Source: Paraburkholderia sp. BL25I1N1 (GTDB lineage: Bacteria; Pseudomonadota; Gammaproteobacteria; Burkholderiales; Burkholderiaceae). Taken from it: 64,000 nucleotides of DNA. The stretch spans positions 62,001 to 126,000 of the forward strand of contig NZ_PVZB01000009.1 of the NCBI RefSeq assembly GCF_003002025.1. Direction: 5' to 3'. How positions within the stretch are numbered: position 1 is the stretch's first letter; every line of letters starts with the position of its first letter. Shown here piece after piece: positions 27,207 to 36,700 of the stretch. The translations under genes were made by a program, and so were the position numbers. The notes under the pieces were generated by a model. That model was not told where the DNA came from. It ran no database searches and saw nothing but the letters and a program-made list of their open reading frames with translations.

Positions 27207-27235
27207 ACTTTCGGTAACATGGTAAAGTCAACTTT
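27207..27235. promoter_or_regulatory. candidate RpiR operator region
   Basis: ACTTT (27207-27211), AAAGT (27224-27228) and ACTTT (27231-27235) form two overlapping inverted pairs in the AT-rich half of the 146-bp divergent gap. They lie 35-63 bp before the DSD1-like start. Binding by the adjacent regulator is inferred. Confidence 0.35.
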
Positions 27236-27269
27236 GATTCAATTTAACTGGACGATGGAGCAAGGAGAC

Positions 27270-28547
27270 ATGAAAGTTACAAACTATCAGGGCGCAACGA
27301 TTGATCCTTATAGCAAGGGCTTGGGCATGGTTCCGGGCACCAGCATTCAACTCACGGATGCCACGCGCCTCGAGTGGAACCTGCTGAACGAAGACGTGAG
27401 CCTGCCGGCCGCCGTGCTGTACGCGGACCGCGTGGAACACAACCTCAAGTGGATGCAGGCATTCGTCGCGGAATACGGCGTCAAGCTCGCGCCGCACGGC
27501 AAGACGACCATGGCGCCGCAGCTATTCCGCCGTCAGCTCGAAAACGGCGCGTGGGGCATCACGCTCGCCACCGCGCATCAGGTGCGGGCGGCTTATCACG
27601 GCGGCGTGTCGCGTGTTCTCATGGCCAACCAGCTCGTCGGCCGTCACAACATGATGATGGTCGCAGAGTTGCTGAGCGATCCGGATTTCGAATTCTTCTG
27701 CCTCGTCGATTCAGTGGAAGGCGTCGAACAGTTGGGTGAGTTTTTCAAGTCGGTGAACAAGCAGTTGCAGGTGCTGCTCGAACTCGGCGTGTCGGGCGGC
27801 CGCACGGGCGTGCGCGACGTGGCGCAGCGCAATGCGGTGCTGGAGGCGATTGCACGCTATCCGGACACGCTGAAGCTCGCCGGCGTCGAGTTGTATGAAG
27901 GCGTACTCAAGGAAGAACACGAAGTGCGCGAGTTCCTGCAAAGCGCGGTCGCGGTTACGCGCGAACTCGTCGAGCAGGGCCGGTTTGCGCGTACGCCGGC
28001 CGTGTTGTCAGGCGCAGGTTCGGCCTGGTACGACGTGGTCGCGGAAGAATTCGTGAAGGCCTCGGAGACCGGCAAGGTCGAGGTCGTGCTGCGTCCAGGT
28101 TGTTATCTGACGCACGACGTCGGCATTTATCGCAAGGCGCAGACGGAAATCTTCGCGCGTAATCCGGTCGCGAAGAAAATGGGCGAAGGGCTGCTGCCGG
28201 CGCTGCAACTGTGGGCGTATGTGCAGTCGATTCCTGAGCCGGATCGCGCGATCATCGGTCTCGGCAAGCGCGATTCCGCATTCGATGCGGGCATGCCGGA
28301 ACCAGCGCGCCACTATCGTCCGGGCAACGAAGCGCCACGCGATATCGCGGCGAGCGAAGGCTGGGAGATTTTCGGCTTGATGGATCAGCATGCGTATCTG
28401 CGGATTCCGGCACGCGCTGACCTGAAAGTGGGCGACATGATCGCGTTCGACATCTCGCACCCGTGTCTGACGTTCGACAAGTGGCGTCAGGTGCTGGTGG
28501 TCGATCCGGCGTATCGCGTGAAGGAAGTGATCGAAACGTTTTTCTGA
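27270..28547 (+). CDS. DSD1/D-threonine aldolase-like PLP enzyme (putative D-amino-acid deaminase)
   Basis: This 425-residue fold-type III PLP protein belongs to the alanine racemase N-terminal/D-serine dehydratase-like family. The PLP Lys is in LAPHGKTTMAPQLF (about residue 75). The C-terminal ISHPCLTFDKW supplies the His-x-Cys metal pair of metal-dependent D-serine dehydratases and D-threonine aldolases. The start at 27270 has AAGGAG eight bases upstream; 17 codons of upstream open frame were rejected. Its divergence from RpiR, deacylase and Rid genes supports a pathway N-acyl-D-amino acid to D-amino acid to 2-oxo acid and ammonia. The exact reaction is unproven. Confidence 0.9.
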   Translation: MKVTNYQGATIDPYSKGLGMVPGTSIQLTDATRLEWNLLNEDVSLPAAVLYADRVEHNLKWMQAFVAEYGVKLAPHGKTTMAPQLFRRQLENGAWGITLATAHQVRAAYHGGVSRVLMANQLVGRHNMMMVAELLSDPDFEFFCLVDSVEGVEQLGEFFKSVNKQLQVLLELGVSGGRTGVRDVAQRNAVLEAIARYPDTLKLAGVELYEGVLKEEHEVREFLQSAVAVTRELVEQGRFARTPAVLSGAGSAWYDVVAEEFVKASETGKVEVVLRPGCYLTHDVGIYRKAQTEIFARNPVAKKMGEGLLPALQLWAYVQSIPEPDRAIIGLGKRDSAFDAGMPEPARHYRPGNEAPRDIAASEGWEIFGLMDQHAYLRIPARADLKVGDMIAFDISHPCLTFDKWRQVLVVDPAYRVKEVIETFF

Positions 28548-28555
28548 TTGGCTTC

Positions 28556-28595
28556 ACGAAGGGCGCTTTTTCGGGAAGCGAGGCGCGCCTTTCGT
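28556..28595. terminator. terminator-like stem after the DSD1-like gene
   Basis: ACGAAGGGCGC and GCGCCTTTCGT pair over 11 bp, with one G-U, 8 nt after the DSD1-like stop. It lies in the gap that converges with the MarR gene. A clean U-run is absent, so termination is likely but unproven. Confidence 0.4.
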
Positions 28596-28666
28596 CGTGT
28601 TGCGGAACGCGTGATTTTGTTCGCCTCGCGCCGCCGCACTGACCGGGTTCAGCCGCGTCCAGCAAA

Positions 28667-29167
28667 TCAGGCCTGGCGCGGCGCTTCATCGTCCGCTGTC
28701 GGGCGGGTTTGCGCGGCAGCCTCGGCTGCGCCAGCGGCAGCCGCCACTTCGCCGATTCTTGCCTCGAGCATCTTCAACGCACCGGACAGCGCGTTCAGCG
28801 CCTCGTCCGGCAGCACGGCGATCGTGTCGTGCAGAAACGCGTTGCGACGCGGCAAGCTGGCTTCGGTCGCAGAATGTCCCGCCTCCGTCAACCGCACGTT
28901 GGTCACGCGGTTATCGCGCGCATCCATGCTGCGAGCAATCCAGCCCAAACCTTCCAGCGTTTTCAACTGCCGTGTCAACGCGCCCGGATCGACGCGCAAG
29001 CGCTCCACCAGCCGCTTCTGCGACGACTCGCCGGCCTGCTCGTGCAGCGCGAGCAGAATGCGCCAGCGCGGCAACGGATGGCCGACATGCGCCTCGAAAG
29101 CCGACATGAACGCCCGATATGTGCGGCCGAATTGCTGCATGACGGCGACGCGGTCCTGTTCTTCCAT
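28667..29167 (-). CDS. MarR-family transcriptional regulator
   Basis: This 166-residue winged-helix regulator has the MarR core LHEQAGESSQKRLVERLRVDPGAL (in overlapping pieces; about residues 45-70) and the wing ARSMDARDNRVTNVRLTEAGHS near residue 90. The low-complexity Ala-rich C-terminus is unusual in composition but not in length. It is 31 bp downstream of an MFS drug exporter gene on the same strand, the common arrangement in which MarR represses the pump and itself. The ligand is unknown. Confidence 0.93.
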   Translation of the reverse strand: MEEQDRVAVMQQFGRTYRAFMSAFEAHVGHPLPRWRILLALHEQAGESSQKRLVERLRVDPGALTRQLKTLEGLGWIARSMDARDNRVTNVRLTEAGHSATEASLPRRNAFLHDTIAVLPDEALNALSGALKMLEARIGEVAAAAGAAEAAAQTRPTADDEAPRQA

Positions 29168-29198
29168 GATCTATCAGTAAAACGGTAAGTCTAAAAAA

Positions 29199-30794
29199 TC
29201 AGTCCGCGTGAATCACGGGCTCGAGCTTGCGCTGGAGTTTAATCGGCGGCACGCGGCGGCTTTGCCAGACCGACACCACCGCGATAATGGCCGCCATGGC
29301 GAGCCCCAGATGAATCGCCGACACGAGCGCTTCGCGCGCGCTCTCGAGTAGCATCGCGCCGTTATGGCCCGCGTGCGCCAACTGGTCGAGCAAAGTAGTT
29401 TGCGCGTCCCGATTGATGAGGATTTGCGGATCGCCGAGATCCGCGAACCATTGCGACGCGTGATCGTTCTCCAACGTATTGCGCACACCGCTCGCGTACA
29501 TATGGCTGACCAGTGTGCCAGTCAGCGCCGTGCCGATCATGCCGCCAATCATCCGCAGCGACTGCAGCAGCGCCGTCGCGATACCGAGGTGTTCGCGACC
29601 CGCCGTTTGCTGCGCGAAAATGGTCAGGTTCGGCATGACGAAACCGAGTCCCAATCCGCCGACGATCATGAACGACATCAGAAGCCACTGCGGCATGGCG
29701 CGTGTCGCAACGACCACGCCGAGGCATGCCAGCGCGAGCAGCGCAAAGCCGATATACAGCATCAGATTCGGGTTGCGCACCCGTGAGACGATGCGCCCGT
29801 TGGCAATACTGCCGATCGTGATGAACACGACCAGCGGTGTGATGACGAGACCCGCCTCTTTCGGCGACATGCCGAAGCCGCCCTGGAACAGCAATGGCGC
29901 GTAGAACAGCAGCGAGAACATCGAAAAGCCGCCCAACACGGCAAGCGTGAAGAGCGCGGCGAGACTACGGTTGCGGAACATGTCGACCGGCAGGATCGCC
30001 GTCGGGCAGCGCTTTTCCCACTGCCACAACGCGTAAGCCGACGCGACGCTCAGCGCGAGCAACGCGGCCGCGCTCAAGGTCACGCCATGCTTCGGTAACA
30101 ACTCGACGAACAGTTGCAGCGAACCGAGTGCCACGGCGATCAGCACGGCGCCGGGCCAGTCGAGCCGCATCTTGCCTTCGTGTTCGACATGACGCAGATG
30201 CGGCAGGAAGCGCCAGACAAAAAACAGCGAGAGGAGACCGACCGGCAGATTCACGTAGAAAACCGAGCGCCAGCCGTAATACTGCGTGAGGAACCCGCCG
30301 AGCGACGGCCCCACCGCATTCGCGATGCCGAACGCCGAACTCATCAGCACCTGCCAGCGCAGGCGCACGACCGAGTCGGGAAACAGATCAGGGATACAGG
30401 CGAACGCGGTGCCGACCAGCATGCCGCCGCCGATGCCTTGCAGGCCGCGCGCGAGCACGAGGAACAGCATGTTGTTGGCCGCGCCGCACAGCACGGAGGC
30501 GCCCGTGAACACGACGATCGACGCAATCACGAACGGCTTGCGCCCGTAGTAATCGCCGAGCCGGCCGAAAATCGGCACGGTAATCACCGAGGTCAGCAGA
30601 TACGACGTGGCAACCCATGCGTACAGCTCGAAACCCTTGAGTTCGGCGACGATGGTGGGAAGCGCTGTGCCGACCACGGTCTGGTCGAGTGCGACCAGCA
30701 TCGTGACGAAGGAGATGCCGAGCATCGCCAGAAGCGACTCACGGAACGGTAAAACTTGCCCACTCGAGTGGTGGGCCGCGGTATGAACAGCCAT
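29199..30794 (-). CDS. MFS exporter, DHA2 (EmrB/QacA) 14-TM family
   Basis: This 531-residue drug:proton antiporter-type transporter has FVTMLVALDQTVVGTALPTIV in the first membrane segment (motif D1, WLDxTVVNVALP-like) and IFGRLGDYYGRKPFVI (motif A) near residue 75. The later ARGLQGIGGGMLVG is motif B with its Arg. The ATG at 30794 was chosen; a GTG eight codons upstream overlaps a candidate MarR operator and has no ribosome site. Neither start has a clear Shine-Dalgarno. It is cotranscribed with the MarR gene. The substrate is not predictable. Confidence 0.93.
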   Translation of the reverse strand: MAVHTAAHHSSGQVLPFRESLLAMLGISFVTMLVALDQTVVGTALPTIVAELKGFELYAWVATSYLLTSVITVPIFGRLGDYYGRKPFVIASIVVFTGASVLCGAANNMLFLVLARGLQGIGGGMLVGTAFACIPDLFPDSVVRLRWQVLMSSAFGIANAVGPSLGGFLTQYYGWRSVFYVNLPVGLLSLFFVWRFLPHLRHVEHEGKMRLDWPGAVLIAVALGSLQLFVELLPKHGVTLSAAALLALSVASAYALWQWEKRCPTAILPVDMFRNRSLAALFTLAVLGGFSMFSLLFYAPLLFQGGFGMSPKEAGLVITPLVVFITIGSIANGRIVSRVRNPNLMLYIGFALLALACLGVVVATRAMPQWLLMSFMIVGGLGLGFVMPNLTIFAQQTAGREHLGIATALLQSLRMIGGMIGTALTGTLVSHMYASGVRNTLENDHASQWFADLGDPQILINRDAQTTLLDQLAHAGHNGAMLLESAREALVSAIHLGLAMAAIIAVVSVWQSRRVPPIKLQRKLEPVIHAD

Positions 30795-30811
30795 TTTTGA
30801 TAGCGCAACAG

Positions 30812-30823
30812 TTGACACGTCAA
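30812..30823. promoter_or_regulatory. candidate MarR operator TTGAC-AC-GTCAA
   Basis: A 5-bp inverted repeat with a 2-nt spacer lies 18-29 bp upstream of the MFS ATG, where a repressor would block transcription or translation. It is in the divergent gap to the EcsC gene. Assignment to the downstream MarR is inferred. Confidence 0.4.
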
Positions 30824-30915
30824 ACGATTGGGAATCATACCACGCTGCGACGCTCTAAGCGGGACAGGCCGCTGGCTTTGCCGCGCCGACAATCGACTGA
30901 AGAAAGGAAAATCAC

Positions 30916-31776
30916 ATGACGCCAGGGAGCCACATGGAGCCGAGTTCGCTCGCAACACAATCGTTATCGGACGACGACCTGAAGGCGCTGCGCCACGCAA
31001 AACACGAACTGGAGAGCCCCGCTCTGGCGATGAAGCTGGCGAGCATCGTCGGCGCGCCGCTGGAAAAACTGCTCGCGCGCATGCCCGCATTCGCCAACGA
31101 AAAAGTCACCGACGCGACGGAACTGGCGCTACGCAAGTGCCTGTCGATCGCGCTGCGCACGCTGGGGAGACGGGACGGCGCGACTGCGTTGGCGGTGCCC
31201 GACAAGCCGAGCAACTTGCTGCACAAGTTTGCCGTGGCGACCACTGGCGCGGCCGGCGGCGCATTCGGGCTGTTCGCGCTGCCCGTCGAACTGCCCGTCA
31301 CGACCACGCTGATGTTCCGCTCGATCTGCGACATCGCGCGCAGCGAGGGCGAGGATCTGACGGCGATCGACACGCAGTTGCAATGTCTGACGGTGCTGGG
31401 CATGGGCGGCACGTCAAAAGCCGACGACGACGCCGACTTCGGCTACTTCATCATGCGCGGCGCGCTCGCGCAGGCGGTGTCGAAAGCGTCATCCGAGATC
31501 GCCACCAAGGGCTTCACCGCGCACGGTTCCGCGGCCTTGTTGCGCCTGCTCAACACGATCGCCGCGCGTTTCTCCGTGCAGGTCAGCGAACAGATCGCCG
31601 CAAAGTCGATTCCGGCGATCGGCGCGGTGCTCGGCGCGATGGTGAATACGGTGTTCATCGACCACTTCCAGCAGGTCGCGCACGGTCACTTCACCGTGCG
31701 TCGGCTGGAACGGCAATACGGCCAGGCGACGGTCGAGGCCGCCTATCAGACGATCGACATCGCGCTCGACGGCTGA
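30916..31776 (+). CDS. EcsC family protein
   Basis: This 286-residue protein of the EcsC family is named after the third gene of the Bacillus ecs operon, but its biochemical role is unknown. It has the family's membrane-proximal glycine segment ATTGAAGGAFGLFALPVELPVTTTLM (in overlapping parts, near residue 108) and IAAKSIPAIGAVLGAMVNTVF near residue 230. These are amphipathic or membrane-associated. AGGAAA precedes the ATG at 30916. It is divergent from the MFS pump. Its last 31 bases overlap the 3' end of the opposing hydrolase gene. Confidence 0.85.
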   Translation: MTPGSHMEPSSLATQSLSDDDLKALRHAKHELESPALAMKLASIVGAPLEKLLARMPAFANEKVTDATELALRKCLSIALRTLGRRDGATALAVPDKPSNLLHKFAVATTGAAGGAFGLFALPVELPVTTTLMFRSICDIARSEGEDLTAIDTQLQCLTVLGMGGTSKADDDADFGYFIMRGALAQAVSKASSEIATKGFTAHGSAALLRLLNTIAARFSVQVSEQIAAKSIPAIGAVLGAMVNTVFIDHFQQVAHGHFTVRRLERQYGQATVEAAYQTIDIALDG

Positions 31777-32702
31777 GCCGCACGGTTCGTCACGCGCCGC
31801 ACGAAGGCGGCGGCGCGGTCGAGCGCGCGATTTCCCTCGGGGATGAACGGCGCGAAGATCGGCCAGACGTGCGGCATCTTGTTCCACACTTCGAGTTCGC
31901 AGTCGACGCCCGCCGCGCGCGCGTTGTCGGCCACGCGTTGCGAGTCGTCGAGCAAGACTTCAGTGCTGCCTGCCATGATGAAGAGCGGCGGCAAGCCGTG
32001 CAGGTCCGCGTAGACGGGAGACGCGTAGGGATGCGTGGGCGGCGTGTCGCCGAGATAGAGCTTCCCCGCCCGGGCGATCGCGGAGCCGCTGAACATGGGA
32101 TCGAGATTGTCGTTGGTGCGGATGCTGGCGCCGGTCGCGGCCAGATCGGTCCACGGCGAGAACAGCAGACCGCCCGCCGGCATGGGATCGCCCGCATCGC
32201 GCAGCGCCACCAGCGTGGCAAGGGCAAGACCGCCGCCCGCTGAATCGCCCGCGATGACGATTGACTCGGGCGCGATACCGTCGGCGATCAACTGACGGTA
32301 GGCTGCGGTCGCGTCATCAAGCGCCGCCGGGAAGCGGTGCTCGGGCGCAAGACGGTAGTCGAGGGAAAAAACCGGTGCGTCGGCGCGCGCCGCCAGACCG
32401 AACACGATCGAGCGATGGGTACGCGGCAAACAGAAGTAATAGCCGCCGCCGTGGCAATACAGGACGGTCGGCCCGGCGTTCGTGGCTAGCGCACGCTCGG
32501 CGCGCTCGATCCACTCGCCGCGCAACGGCGTATCGTCCGCGCCGTACAGCTCCCGCAGACGCCAGCCGCCCGGCACCCGCGGCGACCATACGCGCTTGGC
32601 GCTCAGCGCGCGCGCTCGTTCGACATTGATGCGTGGCTTGAGGGTTTCCGGTCGAAACTGCCTGCGCAGATACCAGCACGCGAGTGCGCTTTGCCAACTC
32701 AT
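31746..32702 (-). CDS. alpha/beta hydrolase, hormone-sensitive-lipase (HSL) family
   Basis: This 318-residue esterase/lipase has the oxyanion-hole motif YCHGGGYYF near residue 83 and the nucleophile motif GDSAGGG near 154. The acid is in AGSTEVLLDDSQR near 250 and the His in NKMPHVWPIF near 281, so the triad is complete. There is no signal peptide. GGAGCG precedes the ATG. It converges on the EcsC gene with a 31-bp overlap of coding ends. The natural ester is unknown. Confidence 0.93.
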   Translation of the reverse strand: MSWQSALACWYLRRQFRPETLKPRINVERARALSAKRVWSPRVPGGWRLRELYGADDTPLRGEWIERAERALATNAGPTVLYCHGGGYYFCLPRTHRSIVFGLAARADAPVFSLDYRLAPEHRFPAALDDATAAYRQLIADGIAPESIVIAGDSAGGGLALATLVALRDAGDPMPAGGLLFSPWTDLAATGASIRTNDNLDPMFSGSAIARAGKLYLGDTPPTHPYASPVYADLHGLPPLFIMAGSTEVLLDDSQRVADNARAAGVDCELEVWNKMPHVWPIFAPFIPEGNRALDRAAAFVRRVTNRAAQPSSAMSIV

Positions 32703-32819
32703 CGGGACACGCTCCTTCGATTGTGTCCTGTCATGTTACGTGCGTTCGTGGCTGCGTCGGTGGATGGCGGCTTCCAATCTTAAAAACGCCGGAGCCGCCG
32801 GATCAGGCTTTCCGCTCGC

Positions 32820-33254
32820 CTAGTTCGCCGGCAAAACCTGCCCGCGAATTTCACCCATCGGGTTCTGCGCGGTATGGACGTTGAAGTACCACTGGCCCGC
32901 CATCAGATCCGTCACCTGCTGTTCGGTCAGCGCCGCCGAGCCCTTGATCGGGCTGGCGAGCGCGCCCTTGTCGATCGGCACCTGAACCTTGGCGTTCTGG
33001 CCTACCGGCGCGGGTCCGTGGAAATGCGCGGCGGTTGCCGGGCCGCTCAAGCCTTCATAGCTGACCGTCCATTGCAGGGATTTCGTCGACGTGTCGAAGG
33101 TGGCGTCCAACATACCGTGCCCGTGGCTCACGCGAGGCGGCACCTCGCTCGAAGGCTCCAGATCCGCCTTCAGTGCCACCGTATCCGCGAAGGCGACACC
33201 CGACGCCAACGCCCACAACACCACTGCAAGATTCACTTTTCGAAGCGCAGTCAT
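32820..33254 (-). CDS. secreted CHRD-domain protein
   Basis: This 144-residue protein has a Sec signal peptide (MTALRKVNLAVVLWALASGVAFA, cleavage after AFA; overlapping description) and one CHRD domain. Typical CHRD pieces are LKADLEPSSEVPP near residue 28, TAAHFHGPAPVGQNA near 78 and GQWYFNVHTAQNPMGEIRGQ at the end. CHRD domains occur in secreted or surface proteins and were first seen in chordin; no catalytic activity is known. It is a single gene; upstream is an otherwise gene-free gap of about 500 bp with the small RNA candidate. Confidence 0.9.
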   Translation of the reverse strand: MTALRKVNLAVVLWALASGVAFADTVALKADLEPSSEVPPRVSHGHGMLDATFDTSTKSLQWTVSYEGLSGPATAAHFHGPAPVGQNAKVQVPIDKGALASPIKGSAALTEQQVTDLMAGQWYFNVHTAQNPMGEIRGQVLPAN

Positions 33255-33565
33255 GGTCTTCTCCGGACTTGAAGCCCCGCCGCACCGACACTCGGCCGCG
33301 CGCGAAGCCACCACATACTAGTGCAAATCCGCTGAATCTGTTTGTGGTGGAGCGCGCGCGGCCGTTGCGTGGTTTTTTCGGTCACTTTCGCTCAGTGCAC
33401 CTGCTTTCAGGCGCGCTGGAGCGCGTGGCGAGTTTGTAGGTGTCCGTAGTGATTCCCTGAGCGTTTCAGGCGCACCGACGTGCCTGCGATATCGCTCAAG
33501 GCGCGTCCCGGCGACGTTTTAATCGATTTACTCAAACAGTTAATTGCGAATTTTGTAATGAATGA

Positions 33566-33662
33566 ACCGCAAAATCCCGGTTATGCTTCTGCTTGCGAGA
33601 AGTGACTCCTTCATCGAGGGAAGTCTCCAAATCTTTAACGCGGCTTCGGCCGCGTTTTTTTT
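33566..33662 (+). ncRNA. candidate trans-acting or regulatory small RNA
   Basis: A plus-strand transcript of about 97 nt is suggested by a strong intrinsic terminator (33637-33662) that has no plus-strand gene before it. Two upstream stems support it: CTTCT/AGAAG at 33586-33602 and GACT/AGTC with CC/GG at 33604-33625. A possible -10 TGTAAT is at 33554-33559, but no clear -35. The region 33255-33565 otherwise shows no gene. The start is approximate, and existence as an RNA is inferred. Confidence 0.5.
33637..33662 (+). terminator. strong intrinsic terminator without an upstream gene
   Basis: AACGCGGC, TTCG tetraloop and GCCGCGTT form an 8-bp stem followed by eight T. It points rightward, while the only nearby genes (CHRD protein and hybrid kinase) are leftward. 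This is the best evidence for an unannotated plus-strand transcript. Confidence 0.9.
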
Positions 33663-33756
33663 CGTCTGTTGGTCTGGTTGTCTGGTTGGCCAATTTGCCA
33701 CGGTCTCGTCCGCAGAGGCGCGCTCGCTTCGACGCGCACACATGCGTGGAGCGTAC

Positions 33757-36700
33757 TTATACGAGCAAGGCGGCCTGCTGTTCGATCCCGTCCAGCATGG
33801 CATTGCACTTGTCGATTAACAGCATCCCGTCGTCGCGCACACGTTCCGGCGGTTTGATGGTGATTTCGCGGCGATAGTCTTCGAGTGCCGTGAGCAGCGG
33901 TGGATATTGCAGGACGCTCGCCGCCCCCGCCACGCGATGAAGCCATTCGCGCACCCTTTCCAGCTCGATATGCTCGGACTCCACGCGCTCGAGCAACGGC
34001 GACAACGACTGCACGTCCTCGCGCACGGACGACACGAACGAGTCGAGTAAAGCCTTGACCGTCGACTCGCTGCCCCACAGTTGGGTCATGTGCCCGAGGT
34101 CGACCGGCACGAACGGTCCCGCGCCGCCACGCACATCCGGCACGGCAACCGCCGGCGTGCTGACGGCCTCCGAAGGCGCGGCTTGCCACGCGCTGTCGGT
34201 GCCGAACCAGCGGCTCAGATAATCACGCAGCGTGGCGAGCCGGGTCGGCTTCACGAGGCTATCGTCCATGCCGGCGTCGCGGCACAGATTCAGGTCTTCG
34301 GGCGCGGTGTTCGCCGTGATACCCAGAATCGGCAGGCGATACGCGCCGTCCTGCTCACTTTCACGAATACGGCGAGTGAGTTCGTAACCGGACACGTTCG
34401 GCATGTGGCAATCCGTGATCAGACAGCCGTAACTCGTATGCTCCAGGGCGGCCAGCGCCTCGGCGCCGTCGTTCACCACGTCGCAGGCAAAACCGAGCAA
34501 CGCGAGCTGATGACGGATCAACTCCTGATTGACCGGATGATCTTCTGCGACGAGGATCAGCCGGCCACTGGCAATGGCCCGCTCACGATCTGGGGGCGAA
34601 GCGCCGCTTTCCGGCGTACGCGGCATGCCTGCCGACCGCGGCGCCACCGACGGCAGGCCCGTCATCGCAGCGGCACACGCGGCGCCGAGGCCGCGCCACG
34701 AAATGGGATTGACGCTGACGCGCACGTTGTCGTCGAGAATGCGGTAGCCCGTCGGCTTGGGCTTCTCGGTCAGACTGATGACGCGCGTGCGCGGCCTGAT
34801 GTCCGCCGGCAAGGCCACATTTTCGCTCACGAACAGTAGATCGATTTCGGCGAGTGCGGCGCGATCGCGCAGTTCCGGCGCATCAGGCGAGACGCGGCGC
34901 AACTCGAGTCCAAGCGCCTCGCCAAAGTGCATCAGGGCCTGCGCGACGCGCGCCTCGCCGGTTGCCACGATTCCGCGTTTGCCGCGCAAGCCGTTGACCG
35001 AATAGCGCTGCGTCTCGATAGGCATGGCGAGCCGCACGGTCATGCGCGTGCCGCTACCCGGTTCGCTGCGCAACTTGAGCGAGCCGTTCATGAGGTCGAT
35101 CAGCTTGCGACAGATCGTCAAGCCGAGGCCCGTGCCGCCGAAACGGCGTGTGGTGGACGATTCCGCCTGCACGAACGGCTCGAACAATTTGGCCTGCACC
35201 TCGGGCGCAATGCCGATTCCGGTGTCCTCTACGATCATTTCGAGCGTCTGAATGCCGTCGTCTTGCGCGACGACCGACACGCACACGTCGACCTCGCCCT
35301 GCGGCGTAAATTTGATCGCATTGCCTAGCAGGTTGAAGAGGATCTGTCGCAACCGGACGCTGTCGCCGCGCAGTGTGGCGGCGACGTCCGATCCGATATC
35401 CACGCGCACTTTCAGGCCCTTTTCATGGGCGCGGCCAGCCAACAGGCCGACAGCGTTGTCCACCAGTTCACGTATATCGATGGCTTCGGCCTCGATGGTC
35501 AGCCGCCCCGCTTCGATTTTCGAATAATCGAGCAGGTCGTCGAGGATCTGTAGCAGCGCGCCCGCCGACTCGTGGATCATGCCGAGCATTTCGCCCTGGT
35601 CTGCATTGAGCGGCGTGCGCTCCAGCACTTCCACGAGACCGAGCACCCCATTCATCGGCGTGCGGATTTCATGGCTCATCATGGCAAAGAAGTCGTCTTT
35701 GGCGCGCGACGCCGCTTCGGCAAGATCGCGCGCTCGCGCAAGCTCGTCGGAGCGCGCGTGCTCCATGCTGGCATCCACCCAGTAACCGCTCCACACTACG
35801 CTTCCGTCCGATTCGCGGCGCGGCACCAATTCGGCTCGCGCCCATTTGACGTCCTCGTCGCCGGCGAAACGAAACTCCATGTTCACGGGCGTTTCGCAGT
35901 GCGCCGAGCGCTCGAGTTCAGCCAGCACGAACGCCCTATCCTCCTCGCACACACGCTGGAAATCGACGTGATCGCTGCTGCTCTGCGAGCCGTCTCGCAC
36001 GCCCAGCAGATGACGCGTGTCGCCGCCGATATACGGAAACGAATACGTGCCATCCGCGGTGCGGCGCAGTTGAAATACCACGGCGGGCAGTGATCGCGTC
36101 ACGTCGAAGAGGCGCCGCTCGGTCTCGCGCGCACGCATTTCGGCGCGCCGGATATCGGTGATATCGACCATCGTGCCGAGCACGCAAGCCGGTTGACCGT
36201 CACTGCGGCGACAGATACGGGTCCAGAAAAGCCCATGCCGCACGTTGCCCGCGTCGCGCTCGAACTGCAACTCCACCTGCGCAGTCTCGCCACCGTTCAG
36301 CATCTCGCGGGTCATCTCGTCCAGGATGCGGCTGTTGGCCTCGCCCCACGTTTGCACCTCCAGGGTGGTCCGTCCGACGATCGCCTCGCGGCCCAATCCG
36401 CAGGCTTGCTCATAGGCTTCGTTGACTGCGATATAGCGGCCATCGAGATCCTTGGCGACGAGCGGATAGGGCACCGTCTTCATCAAGGTTTCCTGGAAGT
36501 TCAGTTGCAGTTCCAGTTCCCGCTCCGTTGTCTTGCGCAACCTGACTTCCCGCTGCAGCAACAGATAGGCACGCAGGGTGATCAGCAGCACGACGCAGAC
36601 GCCGATCAGCACCGGCAGCAGACGTACCGCGGTCACGCTCCACGTGCCGGACCCCGGTGCATTGCCGGTGACCCACTTCTGCCGGATGCGTTGCTTTTGC

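Noticed and set aside
33562..33819. Rightward open frame of 85 codons over the terminator
   Set aside because: It runs through the intrinsic terminator and into the 3' end of the kinase gene; composition is not protein-like.
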